A stretch of DNA of 64,000 nucleotides from Prorocentrum cordatum (GCA_963575745.1 CAUYUJ010015953.1:100001-164000); one strand, 5' to 3'; shown: positions 34,340 through 46,865, counted from the stretch's first letter. The notes: generated from the letters alone by a model not told the origin. Numbers and translations: made by a program.

Positions 34340-34512
34340 CGAGGGAGGAAGTGAGAAGGGGCCGGCCTTCTCAGAAGTCTCGGAAGTCCCCTGGCCTTCT
34401 GAGAAGTCTTCCAAGATCTTCCCCGAGGACGGACAAAAAAACCTACCAGAAGGCGCGAGGGCTTCTGAGAAGTCCCGCCGCCTTCTGAGAAGCCCTTCTC
34501 CGTCTCGCTGCC
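34340..34512 (-). repeat. Dispersed repeat family G, copy 2
   Basis: Reverse-complement homologue of 30692-30862. Repeated CCTTCTGAGAAG units are prominent, and GGAGGAAGTGAGAAGGGGCC matches the 3' part of copy 1. Confidence 0.7.
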
Positions 34513-34735
34513 CCCGTCGCTCGCCCTCCGTCGCCGCCGCCAATCCTCCTCCGATACTCGAGATCCTCCTCCTCGGGTCTCGGAGCTGATGGCACTGGGC
34601 CCGATGGTCGGAGCTGCCACGTCCCCCACGTCCCCTCCCCCCAGGGGGCCGTCGCCCCTGGGGGGAGGGGTCTACTTCATCACGCCACCTGCAACGTTAA
34701 CGAGCGCAGCAAAGCACACGGGACAAGAGGAAGGT

Positions 34736-34820
34736 TTTCCTCCTCCGCCTTCTCCTCCTCCTCCTCCCCCTCTCCCTCCTCCTCCTCCTCCTCCTCCTCC
34801 CTCCTCCTCCTCCTCCTCCT

Positions 34821-34851
<31 letters not shown>

Positions 34852-34975
34852 TCCTCCTCCTCCTCCTCCTCCTCCTCCTCCTCCTCCTCCTCCTCCTCCT
34901 CCTCCTCCTCCTCCTCCCTCCTCCTCCACCTCCTCCTCCTCCTCCTCCTCCTCCTCCTCCTCCTCCTCCTCCCCC
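34736..34975. repeat. (TCC)n microsatellite, about 240 bp
   Basis: Near-pure TCC/CCT array. The Pro/Ser-rich plus-strand and Glu/Gly/Arg-rich minus-strand frames are artefacts. Confidence 0.95.
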
Positions 34976-35564
34976 TACATTCACAGCCGGCATTCAGGAT
35001 GGGCCCTTCCAGCAAGTGCACCTTACATCTTTCGGCTCTTGGGTCCCTTGCAGTCTGATTGCTTGGAATGTCGGCGATGTGTTGAAATCGGGTTTCAAGG
35101 GTCTTGCATCCTCATGCACCATTCTTAGCTCTGGGTTTCACTGCACTTCTCCTCTATCCCCCCTCTTCCTCCTCGCTCCTCCTCCTCCTCCTCCTCCTCC
35201 TCCTCCTCCGCCTCCTCCCTCCCCCTCCCCCATCCCTCCTTCATCATTCCCCTCCCTCCTCCCTTCGCCTCCTCCCTTCCTCCTCCCTCGCTCGCTCGCT
35301 CGCTCGCTCCCTAAAGGCTTGAGGTCGTGGCCTACATTGTAGGATGGGGTGAGAAATAGGGGGACTGGGAAAGAGTCCTCGCTCTTGCCCTTACCCCTCC
35401 TCCCTCCTCCGCCTCCTCCTCCTCCTCCTCCTCTTACTTCTCCTCCTCCTCCTCCTCTTCCATTCTTTTCCTCCCTGTCGCACCCCGAAGCATCGGAAGG
35501 GCGGGCTGGGCGTTTCGCCTGAGACTTCCTCACCATTTATGATCCTGAAGCTTAGAAGTTGATG
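34976..35564. repeat. Spacer with further (TCC)n tracts
   Basis: (TCC)n tracts at about 35165-35300 and 35395-35465, with CTCGCTCGCTCG at about 35289-35311. CTGGGTTTCACTGCACTTCTCC at about 35133 precedes the first tract, as TTGGGTTTAC does at other TCC loci. No gene seen. Confidence 0.75.
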
Positions 35565-35835
35565 ACAGCTTCACAGACGGAGGGCGGTCCGTCTTTAAAA
35601 TGTGATTTCCGCCCCAGCGGCGCGAACACTCGTTCTTAAAAATCTAAGAGTTTCTCAGATAGAGGGCGACCCGTTTTCAAAATGTGGCTCTCGCCTTAGC
35701 GCACACTCGCCTCCAACTTTTGCAATCGTTTCACGGAGGGAGGGCGGTTCTTTTTCAACATGTGGTTCTCGCCTTAGCGACCGATGCGCACATTCGTTCT
35801 CAAGATTTGCAACAGTTTCGATAATTCGCATGGTT
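35565..35835. repeat. ~80-bp minisatellite, locus 2
   Basis: Three to four diverged units with GGAGGGCGG, TTTTCAAAATGTGGCTCTCG, CGCCTTAGCG and GCACATTCGTTCT, same order as 19696-20110. Confidence 0.8.
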
Positions 35836-36365
35836 AACGTCCCAGAACTGGTGTCTTGGAGAACTATAGGGCTGGCAGGGCGTAACAGTTACGTTCGTTC
35901 GTAGTGTTGAAGTACAAGGATTGGAGTTCTCGCAAGGTTCAGGATCGTCAATCGTGGCGTTGAAGTCCCGATAATGGTGTTCTGTCTGGCACGGTGCAGG
36001 ATTTCCACACGGTTGTCTTTCAACAGGGCACTTCCTTCAGTGGAAATGAAGAGGGAGCTTGAAGGGAGGGTGCTTGTAACATCGTTGATGAGGCTTGGGT
36101 TTACTCTTGTTCTCCTCCTCCTCCTCCTCCTCCCTCCTCCCTCCTCCCCGTGACATCCGCCGATACTCTGTCTCAAGCCATGGCCCCAGATGACCCGACC
36201 CCAGGGGTAGTTCTTCGTCCCAGATCCGTTTTTGATGGCCCTTGGGCCTGATTCCCGGCCTTAGAGGTCCAATTCGAAGGAACACGCCAAGATTGAAACA
36301 TTTGTCTTGCGACGTACCCGACCTTTTCTAAACATTGGGCGGCTATACCAAGAACCGCTCAATAC
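35836..36365. repeat. Spacer with a D-family copy and a TCC-linked repeat
   Basis: 36045-36115 carries GAAGAGGGAGCTTGAAGGGA and GGCTTGGGTTTACTCTTG before a (TCC)n tract; a homologue is at 38343-38420. 36190-36265 is an inverted D-family copy (AGTTCTTCGTCCCAGATCCG). No gene seen. Confidence 0.65.
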
Positions 36366-37915
36366 CAACGAACGCAATGAAGGACCCGCACTTCGCAGCC
36401 ACCCAGGAAGCCGCGAGGTCTCGGCTGGATGTGCATACTCTCCCACTCTTTTGGGCCTCCCAGGAGCCCACGAAAGTGGCGACGGATGCGCAGTTCGCAA
36501 ACCCCTTGGAAATCGCGAGGACTCGGCTAGATCTGCATACTCTCCCATTCCGCTGGGCCTCCCAGGTGCCTACGAAAGTGTCGGGAGCCGCGCAGCTCGA
36601 AGCCCCCCAGGAAGCGGCGAGGTCTCGGCTGGATTTGCGTGCTCCCTTACTCCGCTGGGCCTCCCTGGAGCCCAAGAAAGTGACGACGGTTGCGCAGTTC
36701 GCAACCACCCCCCAGGTCGCCGCGAGGACCTGCGCACTTCTGCATTCTGGTAGGCCTCCCATGAGCCCACGAACGTGGCGTCAGTTGCGCCGCTCGCAGC
36801 CCTCCAGGGAGCCAGCCACCCAGGGAGCCGCGAGGTCTCGGCTGGATCAGGGTACTCCTCCACTCCGGTGGGCTTCACCTGAGCCCACGAAAATCGCAAC
36901 AGTTGGGCGGTTCGCAACCACCCAGGGGGCCGCGAGGTCTCGGCTGGATTTGCGTACTTCCCCAGGAGCCCGCGCAAGCGGTGACAGTTGCTCAGTTCGC
37001 AGCCCCCCAGGCAGCCGCGAGGTCTCGGCTGGATCTGCGCACTCTCCCACTCCGCTGGGCCTCCTAGGAGGCCACGGAGGCGGCGACAGTCGCGCAGCTC
37101 CCAACTCCGCAAGAAGCCGCGAGGTCTCGTCTGGACCTGCGTGCTCCCCCATTCCGCTTGGCCTCCCAGCAGCCCACGAACGTGACGAGAGTCGCTCAGT
37201 TCGCAGCCACCCAGGGAGCCGCGAGGTCTCGGCTGGATCTGCGTACTCCCTCTCCCAGGAACCCACGGAACTGGCGACATTTGCGCAGTTCGCGGCCCCC
37301 CCCAGGGAGCTGCGAGGTCTCGGCTGGATCTGCGTACTCCCCACCTCCTGGGCCTCCCAGGAGTTCACGGAAGCGCAGCGCGCAGCCCCCGAGAGCCGCG
37401 AGGACTCGGCTGGTCTTGCGTACTCCCCCATTCCGTTGGGCCTCCCAGGAGCCCACGGAAGCGGCGACAGTCTCGCAGCTCGCAGCCCCCCTGGAGGCCG
37501 CGAGGTCTCGGATGGATCTGCGTGCTCTCCCACTCCGCTGGGCCCCCAAGGAGCTCAGGGAAGCGGCAACAGTTGCGTATTTCGCATCCCCTCAGGGAGC
37601 CGCGAGGTCTCGGCTGGACCTGCGTACCCCCCCACTTCGCTAGGCCGCCCTAGGAGCCAACGAAAGTGGTACATACCCCAGGGAGCCGCGAGGTCTCGGC
37701 TGGATCTGCGTACTCCCCCTCTCCGCTGGGCCTTCCACGAGCCAGCGGCAACAGTTGGGCAGTTCGCAGCCCCCCCGAGGAGCCGCGAGGTCTCGGCTGA
37801 CTTGCGTACTCCCGATCTCCGCTGGGCCTCCCGGGAGCCCACGAAAGTGGCGACAGTTGCGCAGCTCGCAGCCCCCCCAGGGAGCTTCGAGGTCCCGCCC
37901 GGATCCCCCCATGGA
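36366..37915. repeat. 102-bp minisatellite, locus 1
   Basis: About 15 units of roughly 102 bp. Each has CAGTTCGCAGCCCCCCAGGG, GCCGCGAGGTCTCGGCTGGA, CTCCGCTGGGCCTCCCAGGA and CACGAAAGTGGCGACAG in order. Because 102 is 34 codons and the unit lacks stops, a 666-codon frame spans it (repeating SRLDLRTPPLRWASQEPTKV). The other plus frames and minus frames are also mostly open, which argues against coding. A related array is at 61325-62930. Confidence 0.85.
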
Positions 37916-38585
37916 GCCACGAGCAGCAGTAGGGGAGAGGAAGCAGGTGGAGACTACAGTCTTCTAGAGGGATGGGCTCCTCCTCTTCCTCCCTCGGCCT
38001 GTCCCCCTAGCCCTCACAAGATGTCAGGGTCCTGCATCCATGTCGCACCACTTAGAGGCCAGTTTGCTATTCAGTCTGGAGGACTTGAGACACCCTTAAG
38101 CGCCCATACGTTACCTTGCCTCTCCTCCTCCTCCTCCTCCTCCTCCTCCTCCTCCTCCTCCTCCTCCCTCGGTTCCATCCTCCTCCATCCTTCTCCCTCC
38201 TCTCCTCCTCCTGTCCGCCTTCCTCCTCCTCTTCCTCCCTCCTCCTCCTCCGCCTTCTCCTCTTCCTCCTCCTACTCCTCTTTCTCTTTTTCTTTCTCCT
38301 CCTCCTCCTCCGTGGAAATTAAATTACCCTTGTAGGGGCCTGTGAAGAGGGATCTTGGAGGGAGGGTGTATTTCAGCATTGATGATGAGTCTTGGGTTTA
38401 CACTGGTCCTGCCCCTCCTCCTTCTTCTTGTCCTCCCTCCTCCTCCTCCTCCTCCTCCTCCTCCACAGTTGCACATATGAGTACTACTCTCCTCTCTCCC
38501 CTGATGACGTCCAGAAGATATCCAGCCCCCCTCCGCGTATGTTCTTTTACATAGGATTCCCAGGATTTTTTTCTTTTTTTAGGAA
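37916..38585. repeat. (TCC)n tracts and TCC-linked repeat
   Basis: (TCC)n at about 38120-38170 and C/T-rich DNA to 38310. 38343-38420 repeats GAAGAGGGATCTTGGAGGGA and GTCTTGGGTTTACACTGGTC, followed by (TCC)n at about 38425-38465. No gene seen. Confidence 0.75.
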
Positions 38586-38785
38586 TGTTGCTCCCGCTGA
38601 AGCGCTGGCCTCATTTTCGGGCCTCTGCTCGTTCCGAATCGTGCTCCTGCTGCAGCGCTGGCTTCATTTTCGCGCTTCCGCCCGTTCCGAATCGTGCTCC
38701 CGCTGCAGCGCTGGCTTCATTTCCGCGCTTCCGCTCGTCCCGAATCGTGCTCCCGCTGCAGCGCTGGCGTCATTACTTCCAGTGC
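38586..38785. repeat. 53-bp tandem repeat
   Basis: GTTCCGAATCGTGCTCC recurs at 38631, 38684 and 38737 (exact 53-bp period), with CTGCAGCGCTGGCTTCATTT in each unit. About 3.5 units. Confidence 0.9.
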
Positions 38786-39460
38786 CATGCCACGGCATGG
38801 TTTTCGGTCCTTCCAAACAGGCCCCGACATCTAGAAAGTGGCCTCCCGAAAAAACCACCGGAAGTGACTCCACATTCGGTGCCGATTTGTTTTTGATTTT
38901 CTTTGCCGCTGAAGCCCCTTCCTTGGGGCGTCGCCACGCCGTGCTATGTCATGCTGCGCTTGATCTTCAACATCATGCTAGGCCATGCAACGCTACAACA
39001 TCCGATTGTGCGAATCGAGAGGAGATCTACGCCATGGTACGGGATGGGAGGGAGGGGTAGGACGTCAGTTATGACGCGAGCGTATCTAGCTCGCCCCTCC
39101 CCCCTCCCTCCCTGCCCTCTCCCTCTCGGCCTCTCTCTTTCCCCTCCCTCCCTGCCCTCTCCCTCTCCCCCTTCTTGGGTTTACAGTGGTCTTTCTCCTC
39201 CTCCTCCTCCTTCTCCTCCCTCCTCCTCCTCCTCCTCTTCCTCCTCCTCCTCCCTCCCTCCCTCTCTCCCTCCCTTCCCCCTCCCCCCTCCCTCCCTCCC
39301 CCCCTCCCTCCGCGGCAGGGGCGCGTGGCACCGCGCGGCGGTCCTCCCCGTCGCGGGGGGCCCCGGCGGGCCGCGGCGGCGCTCCCGCGGCGCTGGGGGC
39401 CCGGTCCTCGAGCGCGGCAGCCCTGCCAGACCTCCAAGGAGACGGGTTTTCGAAGAGCGC
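38786..39460. other. Spacer, pyrimidine tract and GC-rich block
   Basis: 39085-39310 is C/T-rich with CCCTCCCTCCCTGCCCTCTC duplicated, and CTTGGGTTTACAGTGG (39171) followed by (TCC)n. 39310-39440 is extremely GC-rich. No gene supported. Confidence 0.7.
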
Positions 39461-39756
39461 AGAACGAACGCGAGGGCGACGACGACGACGAGGACGGCGA
39501 GGGCGACGACGACGACGAGGAGGACGAGGGCGAGGACGCGGACGAGGACGAGGACGCCGACGACGAGGACGAGGACGATGACGAGGACGAGGACGACGAC
39601 GGCGACGACGACGGCGACGACGACGACGACGGCGGCGACGACGACGAGGAGGAGCACGAGGACGAGGAAGACGATGACGACGACGACTACGACGGCGACG
39701 ACGACGACGATTGCGACGACGATGGCGACGTCGGCGACGAGGACGACGACGATAGC

Positions 39757-39788
<32 letters not shown>

Positions 39789-41143
39789 CGACGACGAGGA
39801 CGAGGACGACGGCGACGACGACGACGAGGTCGACGACGAGCACGACGACGGCGACGACGACGGCGACGACGAGGACGAGGACGACGATGATGGCGACGAC
39901 GACGACGACGATGTTGACGACGACGAGGAGGAGGACGACGACAATGACGATAACGACGAGGAGGACCAGGACGAGGACGAGGACGACGACGACGACGACG
40001 GTGACGACGACGACGACGGCGGCCACGACGAGGACGACGACAACGAGGAGGACGACGAGGACGAGGACGAGGACGAGGATGACGACAACGGCGAGGACGA
40101 CGACGAGGACGACGACGAGGACGACGACGGCGACGACGACGGTGACGACGACGACGACGGTGACGACGACGAGGAGGAGGACGACGACGAGGACGAGGAC
40201 GACGATGACGACGACGGCTACGACGGCGACGACGACGACGACGATGGTGACGACGGCGACGACGACGAGGACGACGACGACGGCTGCGACGACGACGACG
40301 ACGGCGACGGCGACGACAACGGCGACGACGAGGACAAGGACGACGACGGCGGCGACGACGGCGACGACGGCCACGACGACAACGACGAGGAGGCGGACGA
40401 CGACGAGGACGCCAACGACGAGGAGGACGAGGACGAGGACTAGGACGAGGACGACGAAGACGAAGACGGCGACGACGACGACGACGGTGGCGACGACGGT
40501 GACGACGACGAGGAGGAGGAGGAGGAGACGAGGACGACGACGAGGACGAGGACGAGGGCGAGGAGAAGGCGACGACGACGACGACGACGAGGACGACGAC
40601 GACGACGACGACGGCGACGAGCACGAGGACGACGGTGACGATGACGAGGCCGACGAGGACGACGACGACGACGACGATGACGAGGACAAGAACGATGATG
40701 ACAACGACGACGACGGTGGCGACGACGGTGACGACGACGAGGAGGAGGAGGAGACGAGGACGCCGACGAGGACGAGGACGAGGGCGAGGAGAAGGCGACG
40801 ACGACGACGACGACGAGGACGACGACGACGACGACGGCGACGAGCACGAGGGCGACGGTGACGATGACGAGGCCGACGACGAGGACGACGAGGACGACGA
40901 CGGTGACGACGACGGCGACGACGAGGACGACGACGACGAGGAGGAAGACGACGACGACGAGGAGCACGAGGACGGGGACGACGTCGACGACGACGACGAG
41001 GTCGATGACGACGGTGGCGACGACGGCGACGCCGAGGAGGAGGAGGAGGACGAGGACGAGGACGACGACGACGACGAGGACGAGGACGAGGACAACGACG
41101 ACGGCGACGACGACAACGACGAGGATGACGGCGGCGACGACGA

Positions 41144-41176
<33 letters not shown>

Positions 41177-41694
41177 GGAGGAGGACGACAACGAGGACGA
41201 CGATGACGATTACGATGGCGACGACGACGACGACGGCGACGATGGCGACGACGAGGAGGACGACGAGGAGGACGAGGACAAGGACGAGGACGACGACGAC
41301 GACGACGTGGGGACGACGACGACGACGACGACGACGATGTCGACGACGAGGACGACGACGGCGACGACGACGGCGACGACGAGGACGACGACGACGACGG
41401 CGACCACGATGACAATGAGCAGGAGGACGACGTCGAGGACGACGACGACGATGAGGACGAGGATGAGGACAGGACGACGACGACGACGACGGTGACGACG
41501 ACGACGACGTCGACGACGACGGCTGCGACGACGTTTACGACGACAACGAGGAGGACGACGACGACTAGGAGGACGATGACGAGGATGATGACGACGACGA
41601 CGACGACGAGGACGACGACGAGGACAACGGCGACGACGAGGACGACGAGGATGACGACAAGGACGACGACGGCGACGACGACGGTGACGACGAG

Positions 41695-41725
<31 letters not shown>

Positions 41726-42447
41726 ACGGCGACGAGCAGGAGGAGGACGACGACGAGGACGCCGACCAGGAGGACGAGGACGAGGACGAGGACGACAAGG
41801 ACGACGGCGACGACGACGACGACGACGGCTGCGACGACGGCCACGACGACGACGAGGAGGATGAGGACGAGGACGAGGTCGACGACGACGATGGCGAGGA
41901 TGAGGACGAGGACGACGACGGCAGCGACGACGACGAGGACGAGGACGACGACGACGACGACGGCGACGGCGACGACGACAGCGAGGACGACGACGAGGAG
42001 GAGGACGACGAGGAGGACGAGGGTTTCGACGACGTCGACAAGGACGAGGACGAGGACGACGACGATTGCGACGACGACAGCGATGAGGACGATGACGAGG
42101 ACGATGACGACGCCGACGACGGCTGCGGCGACGACGACGACGACGAGGAGGAGGACGAGGACCTGGACGGCGACGACGACGCCGACGACGGCGACGACGA
42201 GGACGGCGACGACGACGGCGACGGAGACGACGACGAGGAGGACGAGGACGAGGACGATGACAACGACGACGACGAGGACGAGGACCAGGACGACGGCGGC
42301 GACGACGACGACGAGGACCACGACGAGGACGACGGCGACGGCGACGACGACGACGGCGACGACTAGAACGACGACGACGACGGCAACGACGGTGACGACG
42401 ACGAGGAGGAGGACGAGGACGAGGACGACGACGACTAAGAGGACGAG

Positions 42448-42484
<37 letters not shown>

Positions 42485-43240
42485 GCTGCGACGACGTTTA
42501 CGACGACGACGAGGAGGACGAAGACAAGGACGAGGACGACGACGGCAACGCTGGTGAGGACGAGGACGAGGACGACGACGACGGCGACGACTCGACGACG
42601 ACGGCGACGGCGACGGCGGCGACGACGACGACGAGGAAGACGACGGCGAGGACGAGGATGATGACAGGAAGACGACGACGAGGAAGACGACGGCATCGAC
42701 GACGAGGACGACGACGACGAGGACGAGGACGACGACGTCGATGATGACGACGGCGACGGCGACGACGACGGCGACGACGGCGACGGCGACGACGACGAGG
42801 ACGAGGACGATGACGCGGACGAGAACGACGACGACGACGGCGACGGCGACGACGACGACGACGATGGCCTGGACGACGACGACGAGGATGAGGACGAGGA
42901 CGAGGACGAGGACGACGACGGCAACGGCGACGACAACGACGACGAGGACGAGGACGAGGACGAGGACGATGAGTGTGACGACGGCGTCGACGACGACGAC
43001 GACGGCGACGATGACGACGGCGACGACGACGACGACGGCGACGACGACGGCGACGACGACGACGATGGCTTGGACGACGACGACGACGATGACGAGGACG
43101 AGGACGAGGACGACGATGGCGACGACGGCGACGACGACGACGACGACGCCGACGGCGGCGACGACGGCGACGACGACGACAAGACCGAGGACGGCGACGA
43201 CGACGACGATGGCCTGGACGACGACGACGACGACGAGAAC

Positions 43241-43272
<32 letters not shown>

Positions 43273-43669
43273 CGGCGACGACGACGACGACGGCGACGAC
43301 GATGACGACGACGACGATGACTGCGACGACGAGGACGACGACGACGACAGCGACGACGACGACGACGATGGCCTGGACGACGACGACGGCGAGGACGAGT
43401 TCGACGACGACGATGGCGACGACGGCGAGGACGAGGACGAGGACGAGGACGACGACGGCAACGACGACGACGACGATGACGAGGTCGAGGGCGACGGTGG
43501 CGTCGACTTTGACGACGACGACGAGGACGGCGACGAGGACGACGAGGACGACGACGGCGACGAGGACGACTTTGACGACGACGAGGACGAGGACGACGAC
43601 GGCAACGACGACGAGGAGGACGAAGACGACGAGGACGAGGACGACGACGACGACGACGACGGTGACGGT

Positions 43670-43715
<46 letters not shown>

Positions 43716-44113
43716 ACGACGACGAGGACGAGCACGAGGACGCGGACGAGAACGACGACGACGACGACTACGACAACGACGACGATGGCCTGGACGACGA
43801 CGACGACAACGACGACGAGGACGAGGACGAGGACGAGACGACGACGGTGACGACGACGAGGACGACGACGAGGACGATGAGTGTGACCACGACGACGACG
43901 GCGACGACGACGACGACAGCGCCGACGACGACGACGACGACGACGATGGCCTGGACGACGACGACGGCGAGGAAGAGGACGACGACGACGACGAGCACGA
44001 GGGCGACGACGACGACGATGACGACGGTGGCGGCGACGGCGACGACGACGGCGACGACGACGACGACGGCGACGATGGCGACTCCGAGGACGAGGATGGG
44101 GACGAGGACGAGA

Positions 44114-44147
<34 letters not shown>

Positions 44148-44169
44148 TGGCCTGGACGACGACGACGAT

Positions 44170-44260
<91 letters not shown>

Positions 44261-44663
44261 GCCACGGCGACGACGACGACGAGGATGACTGCGAGGACGA
44301 GGACGGGGACGACGATGATGACGACGGCGAGGACGAGGACGAGGACGACGACGGCAACGAGGACGAGGATGACGACGACGGCGACGAGGACGAGGACGAC
44401 GACGACGACGACGACGGCGACGGCGACGGCGACGACGGCAACGACGGCGACGACGACGACGATGACGAGGTCGAGGACGAGGACGCGGACGAGAACGACG
44501 ACGTCGACGACGACGATGGTCTGGACGACGACGACGATAACGACGACGAGGACGAGGGCGAGGACGAGGATGATGATGGCGACGACGAAGAGGACGAGGA
44601 CGAGGATGACGATGGCAACGACGACGGGGACGACGACGACGACGACGACGAGGACGATGACGA

Positions 44664-44696
<33 letters not shown>

Positions 44697-44702
44697 CGAC
44701 GG

Positions 44703-44738
<36 letters not shown>

Positions 44739-44778
44739 TGACGACGACGACGACGATGGCCTGGACGACGACGACGAT

Positions 44779-44810
<32 letters not shown>

Positions 44811-44988
44811 CGACGATGGCCTGGACGACGACGACCACGACAACGACGACGAGGACGACGAGGACGACGAGGACGAGGACGACGACGGCGACGACGACGA
44901 GGACGAGGACGGTGACGACGACGACGGCGACGACGACGACGACAGCGACGACGACGAGGGCGACGACGATGACGGTGACGACGATGGC

Positions 44989-45020
<32 letters not shown>

Positions 45021-45113
45021 GGACGAGGACGAGGACGACGACGGCAGCGACGTCGAGGACGACGACGAGGACGAGGACGAGGACGACGACGACGACGAAG
45101 ACGACGGCGACGG

Positions 45114-45147
<34 letters not shown>

Positions 45148-45200
45148 AACGACGACGAGGACGAGGACGAGGACGCGGACGAGAACGACGACGATTTCGA

Positions 45201-45232
<32 letters not shown>

Positions 45233-45261
45233 ATGGCCTGGACGACGACGACGACAACGAC

Positions 45262-45294
<33 letters not shown>

Positions 45295-45336
45295 GGCGAC
45301 GACGACGAGGACGAGGACGAGGACGAGGACGGTGAT

Positions 45337-45372
<36 letters not shown>

Positions 45373-45412
45373 AGCGACGACGACGACGGCGACGACGACG
45401 ACGGCGACGGCT

Positions 45413-45452
<40 letters not shown>

Positions 45453-45455
45453 CCC
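39461..45455. repeat. 6-kb GAC/GAG/GGC trinucleotide-type array
   Basis: Almost entirely GAC, GAG and GGC triplets with phase changes. Plus-strand frames read poly-Asp/Glu/Gly, Thr/Arg or Arg-rich. Minus-strand frames stay open for more than 1,400 codons as poly-Ser/Pro, poly-Arg or poly-Val/Leu. A higher-order marker, GATGGCCTGGACGACGAC, recurs near 42863, 43063, 43208, 43368, 43783, 43946, 44147, 44515, 44756, 44816 and 45232. Internal duplications are visible, for example GAGGAGGAGGAGACGAGGAC at about 40515 and 40742. There is no promoter, single dominant frame or conserved domain, so I call it a satellite-like repeat and not a gene. Confidence 0.9.
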
Positions 45456-46125
45456 TCCCTCTGGTTCGGAACCCCACCACCCTTGGCCCCTCCCCCCCTT
45501 GGGCAGGAGGGGCCCCTTGCCGGGTTCGACGGGGCTCTGGGTTCGGGGAGGTTTTTTGCCCTTGTCGGCCCCCAGTGGCCGTTCCGGGGCCCCAGGACCG
45601 TGAATGAATGGATCCGGGGTGAAAGTCTGCAGCAGGTGAACCTGGGGAGGGGTCCCAGGACCGATTCTGAAGCGATTTGGTGCATTGAGCGCCCGGGCTG
45701 CGGGTGCCGAAAATCGCATTTGGGACAATGGGGTCGGCTTGGCTGCGCTGATGCGCACGCGTCGCCGCGCCGTTTGTCCCGACGCGCGGCCTAGCGTCTT
45801 GGGGAGGGCGCCTCTTTCACCAGGCCTCGGGCGCGGTGGGCTTGATGTGGGTTTGCCGCGGTGTCGGCGTCGTCTTCTGGGCGCGTCGAGAACAAACAGC
45901 GCGGCGACATATTCGTGCTGATTGGTCCTTTGCACACTGGGTCTTAACAAATGTGCGCAATAGCTCGTGCAATCGTTCGTGCTGGATTGTGCTTGATGCG
46001 GGCAGAATGCGTTGCGTTTGGCATCGTGGGTCCGTCGGAGAGGCCACGCGCCATGAGTCACAAGATGAACTATTGATTTGCGACCCCATCACGGGATGCC
46101 TCCTTTGCCTGGAAGCAAAGAGTTC
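45456..46125. other. Unrecognised spacer
   Basis: No gene seen. GTTCCGGGGCCCCAGGACCG near 45580 and GATCCGGGGTGAAAGTC near 45610 may be a decayed D-family copy. Confidence 0.5.
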
Positions 46126-46258
46126 GGACCCTGACTTAGCATCCGCCGTACTGTGAACGATTTCGTACGTAGGGCACAGCTGTTCGCCCTGCTTTTCAAG
46201 CTCCTTTGATGCCGATTTCCGCCCTACTTTATCGTCGCTACTTACGCCTTAATTTTTG
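46126..46258 (+). repeat. Dispersed repeat family E, copy 2
   Basis: CCCTGACTTAGCATCCGCCG, GATTTCGTACGTAGGGC, GATGCCGATTTCCGCCCTAC, TTTATCGTCGCTACTTACGCC. Highly similar to 34067-34215. Confidence 0.8.
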
Positions 46259-46334
46259 GAACTAGTCGAACTTGCCAGATATCCGAGGATATGGACTGCC
46301 GAAGAGCACAACATAACAGAAGCATAAACGTTCG

Positions 46335-46465
46335 TAGATTAGCGCAGATATCTTGGATCGGCGCTTCGTCCCCCTGGCGGCGCCTGGCGCCGCCCCTGTG
46401 CGGTCCAGTGCCGGTTCAAGAAATCCGCGCGGATCTCCGAAAGATTTTGTTTTTGTAAAATTTGT
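46335..46465. repeat. Foldback repeat, copy 2
   Basis: Left arm GCGCAGATATCTTGGATCGG and right arm TTCAAGAAATCCGCGCGGAT, then CTCCGAAAGATTTTG, are inverted relative to each other. The centre is GGCGGCGCCTGGCGCCGCC, itself palindromic. Confidence 0.75.
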
Positions 46466-46587
46466 TCCTCTAGATTTGGGGTTTTTTCCACGACGAAGAA
46501 AAGACGGCAGAAACGTAAACGTTCGGAACAGCATCGAAGAACATATCACGACGGGGGTAGCCTTTTCAGCATCTGCGAGTCCTCGCG

Positions 46588-46668
46588 GGGCCCCGGGACC
46601 GTCAAAACGACTCGGGATGAAAAGCTGGTCCCAGGGACAGAGTCCATAGCTCTGTGTGCCGACGTGGA
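46588..46668 (+). repeat. Dispersed repeat family D, copy 3
   Basis: CCGGGACCGTCAAAACGACT, CGGGATGAAAAGCTGGTCCC and AGGGACAGAGTCC, matching 31760-31840. Confidence 0.75.
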
Positions 46669-46679
46669 AATATCCGCCT

Positions 46680-46840
46680 CAGAAGAAGCAGGGCAGATAT
46701 TTCCGCAAATGTATGGCGGTAACAGCGACGGCAAAGTGGGGCAGACGTCGGCATCAGGGGGGCTTGAACAGTGGAGCGAACACCTCCGCCCTGCTCGCCA
46801 AGTCGTCCAAAGTATGGGGGATGCGAAGTCAGGGTCGAAA
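46680..46840 (-). repeat. Dispersed repeat family E, copy 3
   Basis: Reverse-complement homologue of 34067-34215: GCAAAGTGGGGCAGACGTCG and CCAAAGTATGGGGGATGCGA. Confidence 0.75.
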
Positions 46841-46865
46841 AAGACAAAGCGGCATGACTGTAAAC

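Noticed and set aside
36335-38335. A 666-codon repeat protein
   Set aside because: Three plus frames are largely open across a 102-bp minisatellite; the related array at 61325-62930 has stops and length changes, so the frame is a by-product of unit length.
39175-40443. Poly-Asp/Glu acidic protein on the plus strand
   Set aside because: Phase changes occur repeatedly, no start context or conserved domain is present, and other frames are equally open.
39181-45685. Minus-strand open frames of more than 1,400 codons
   Set aside because: They are poly-Ser/Pro, poly-Arg or poly-Val/Leu from a GAC/GAG array that cannot easily form stops on that strand; the frames overlap and switch composition with phase.
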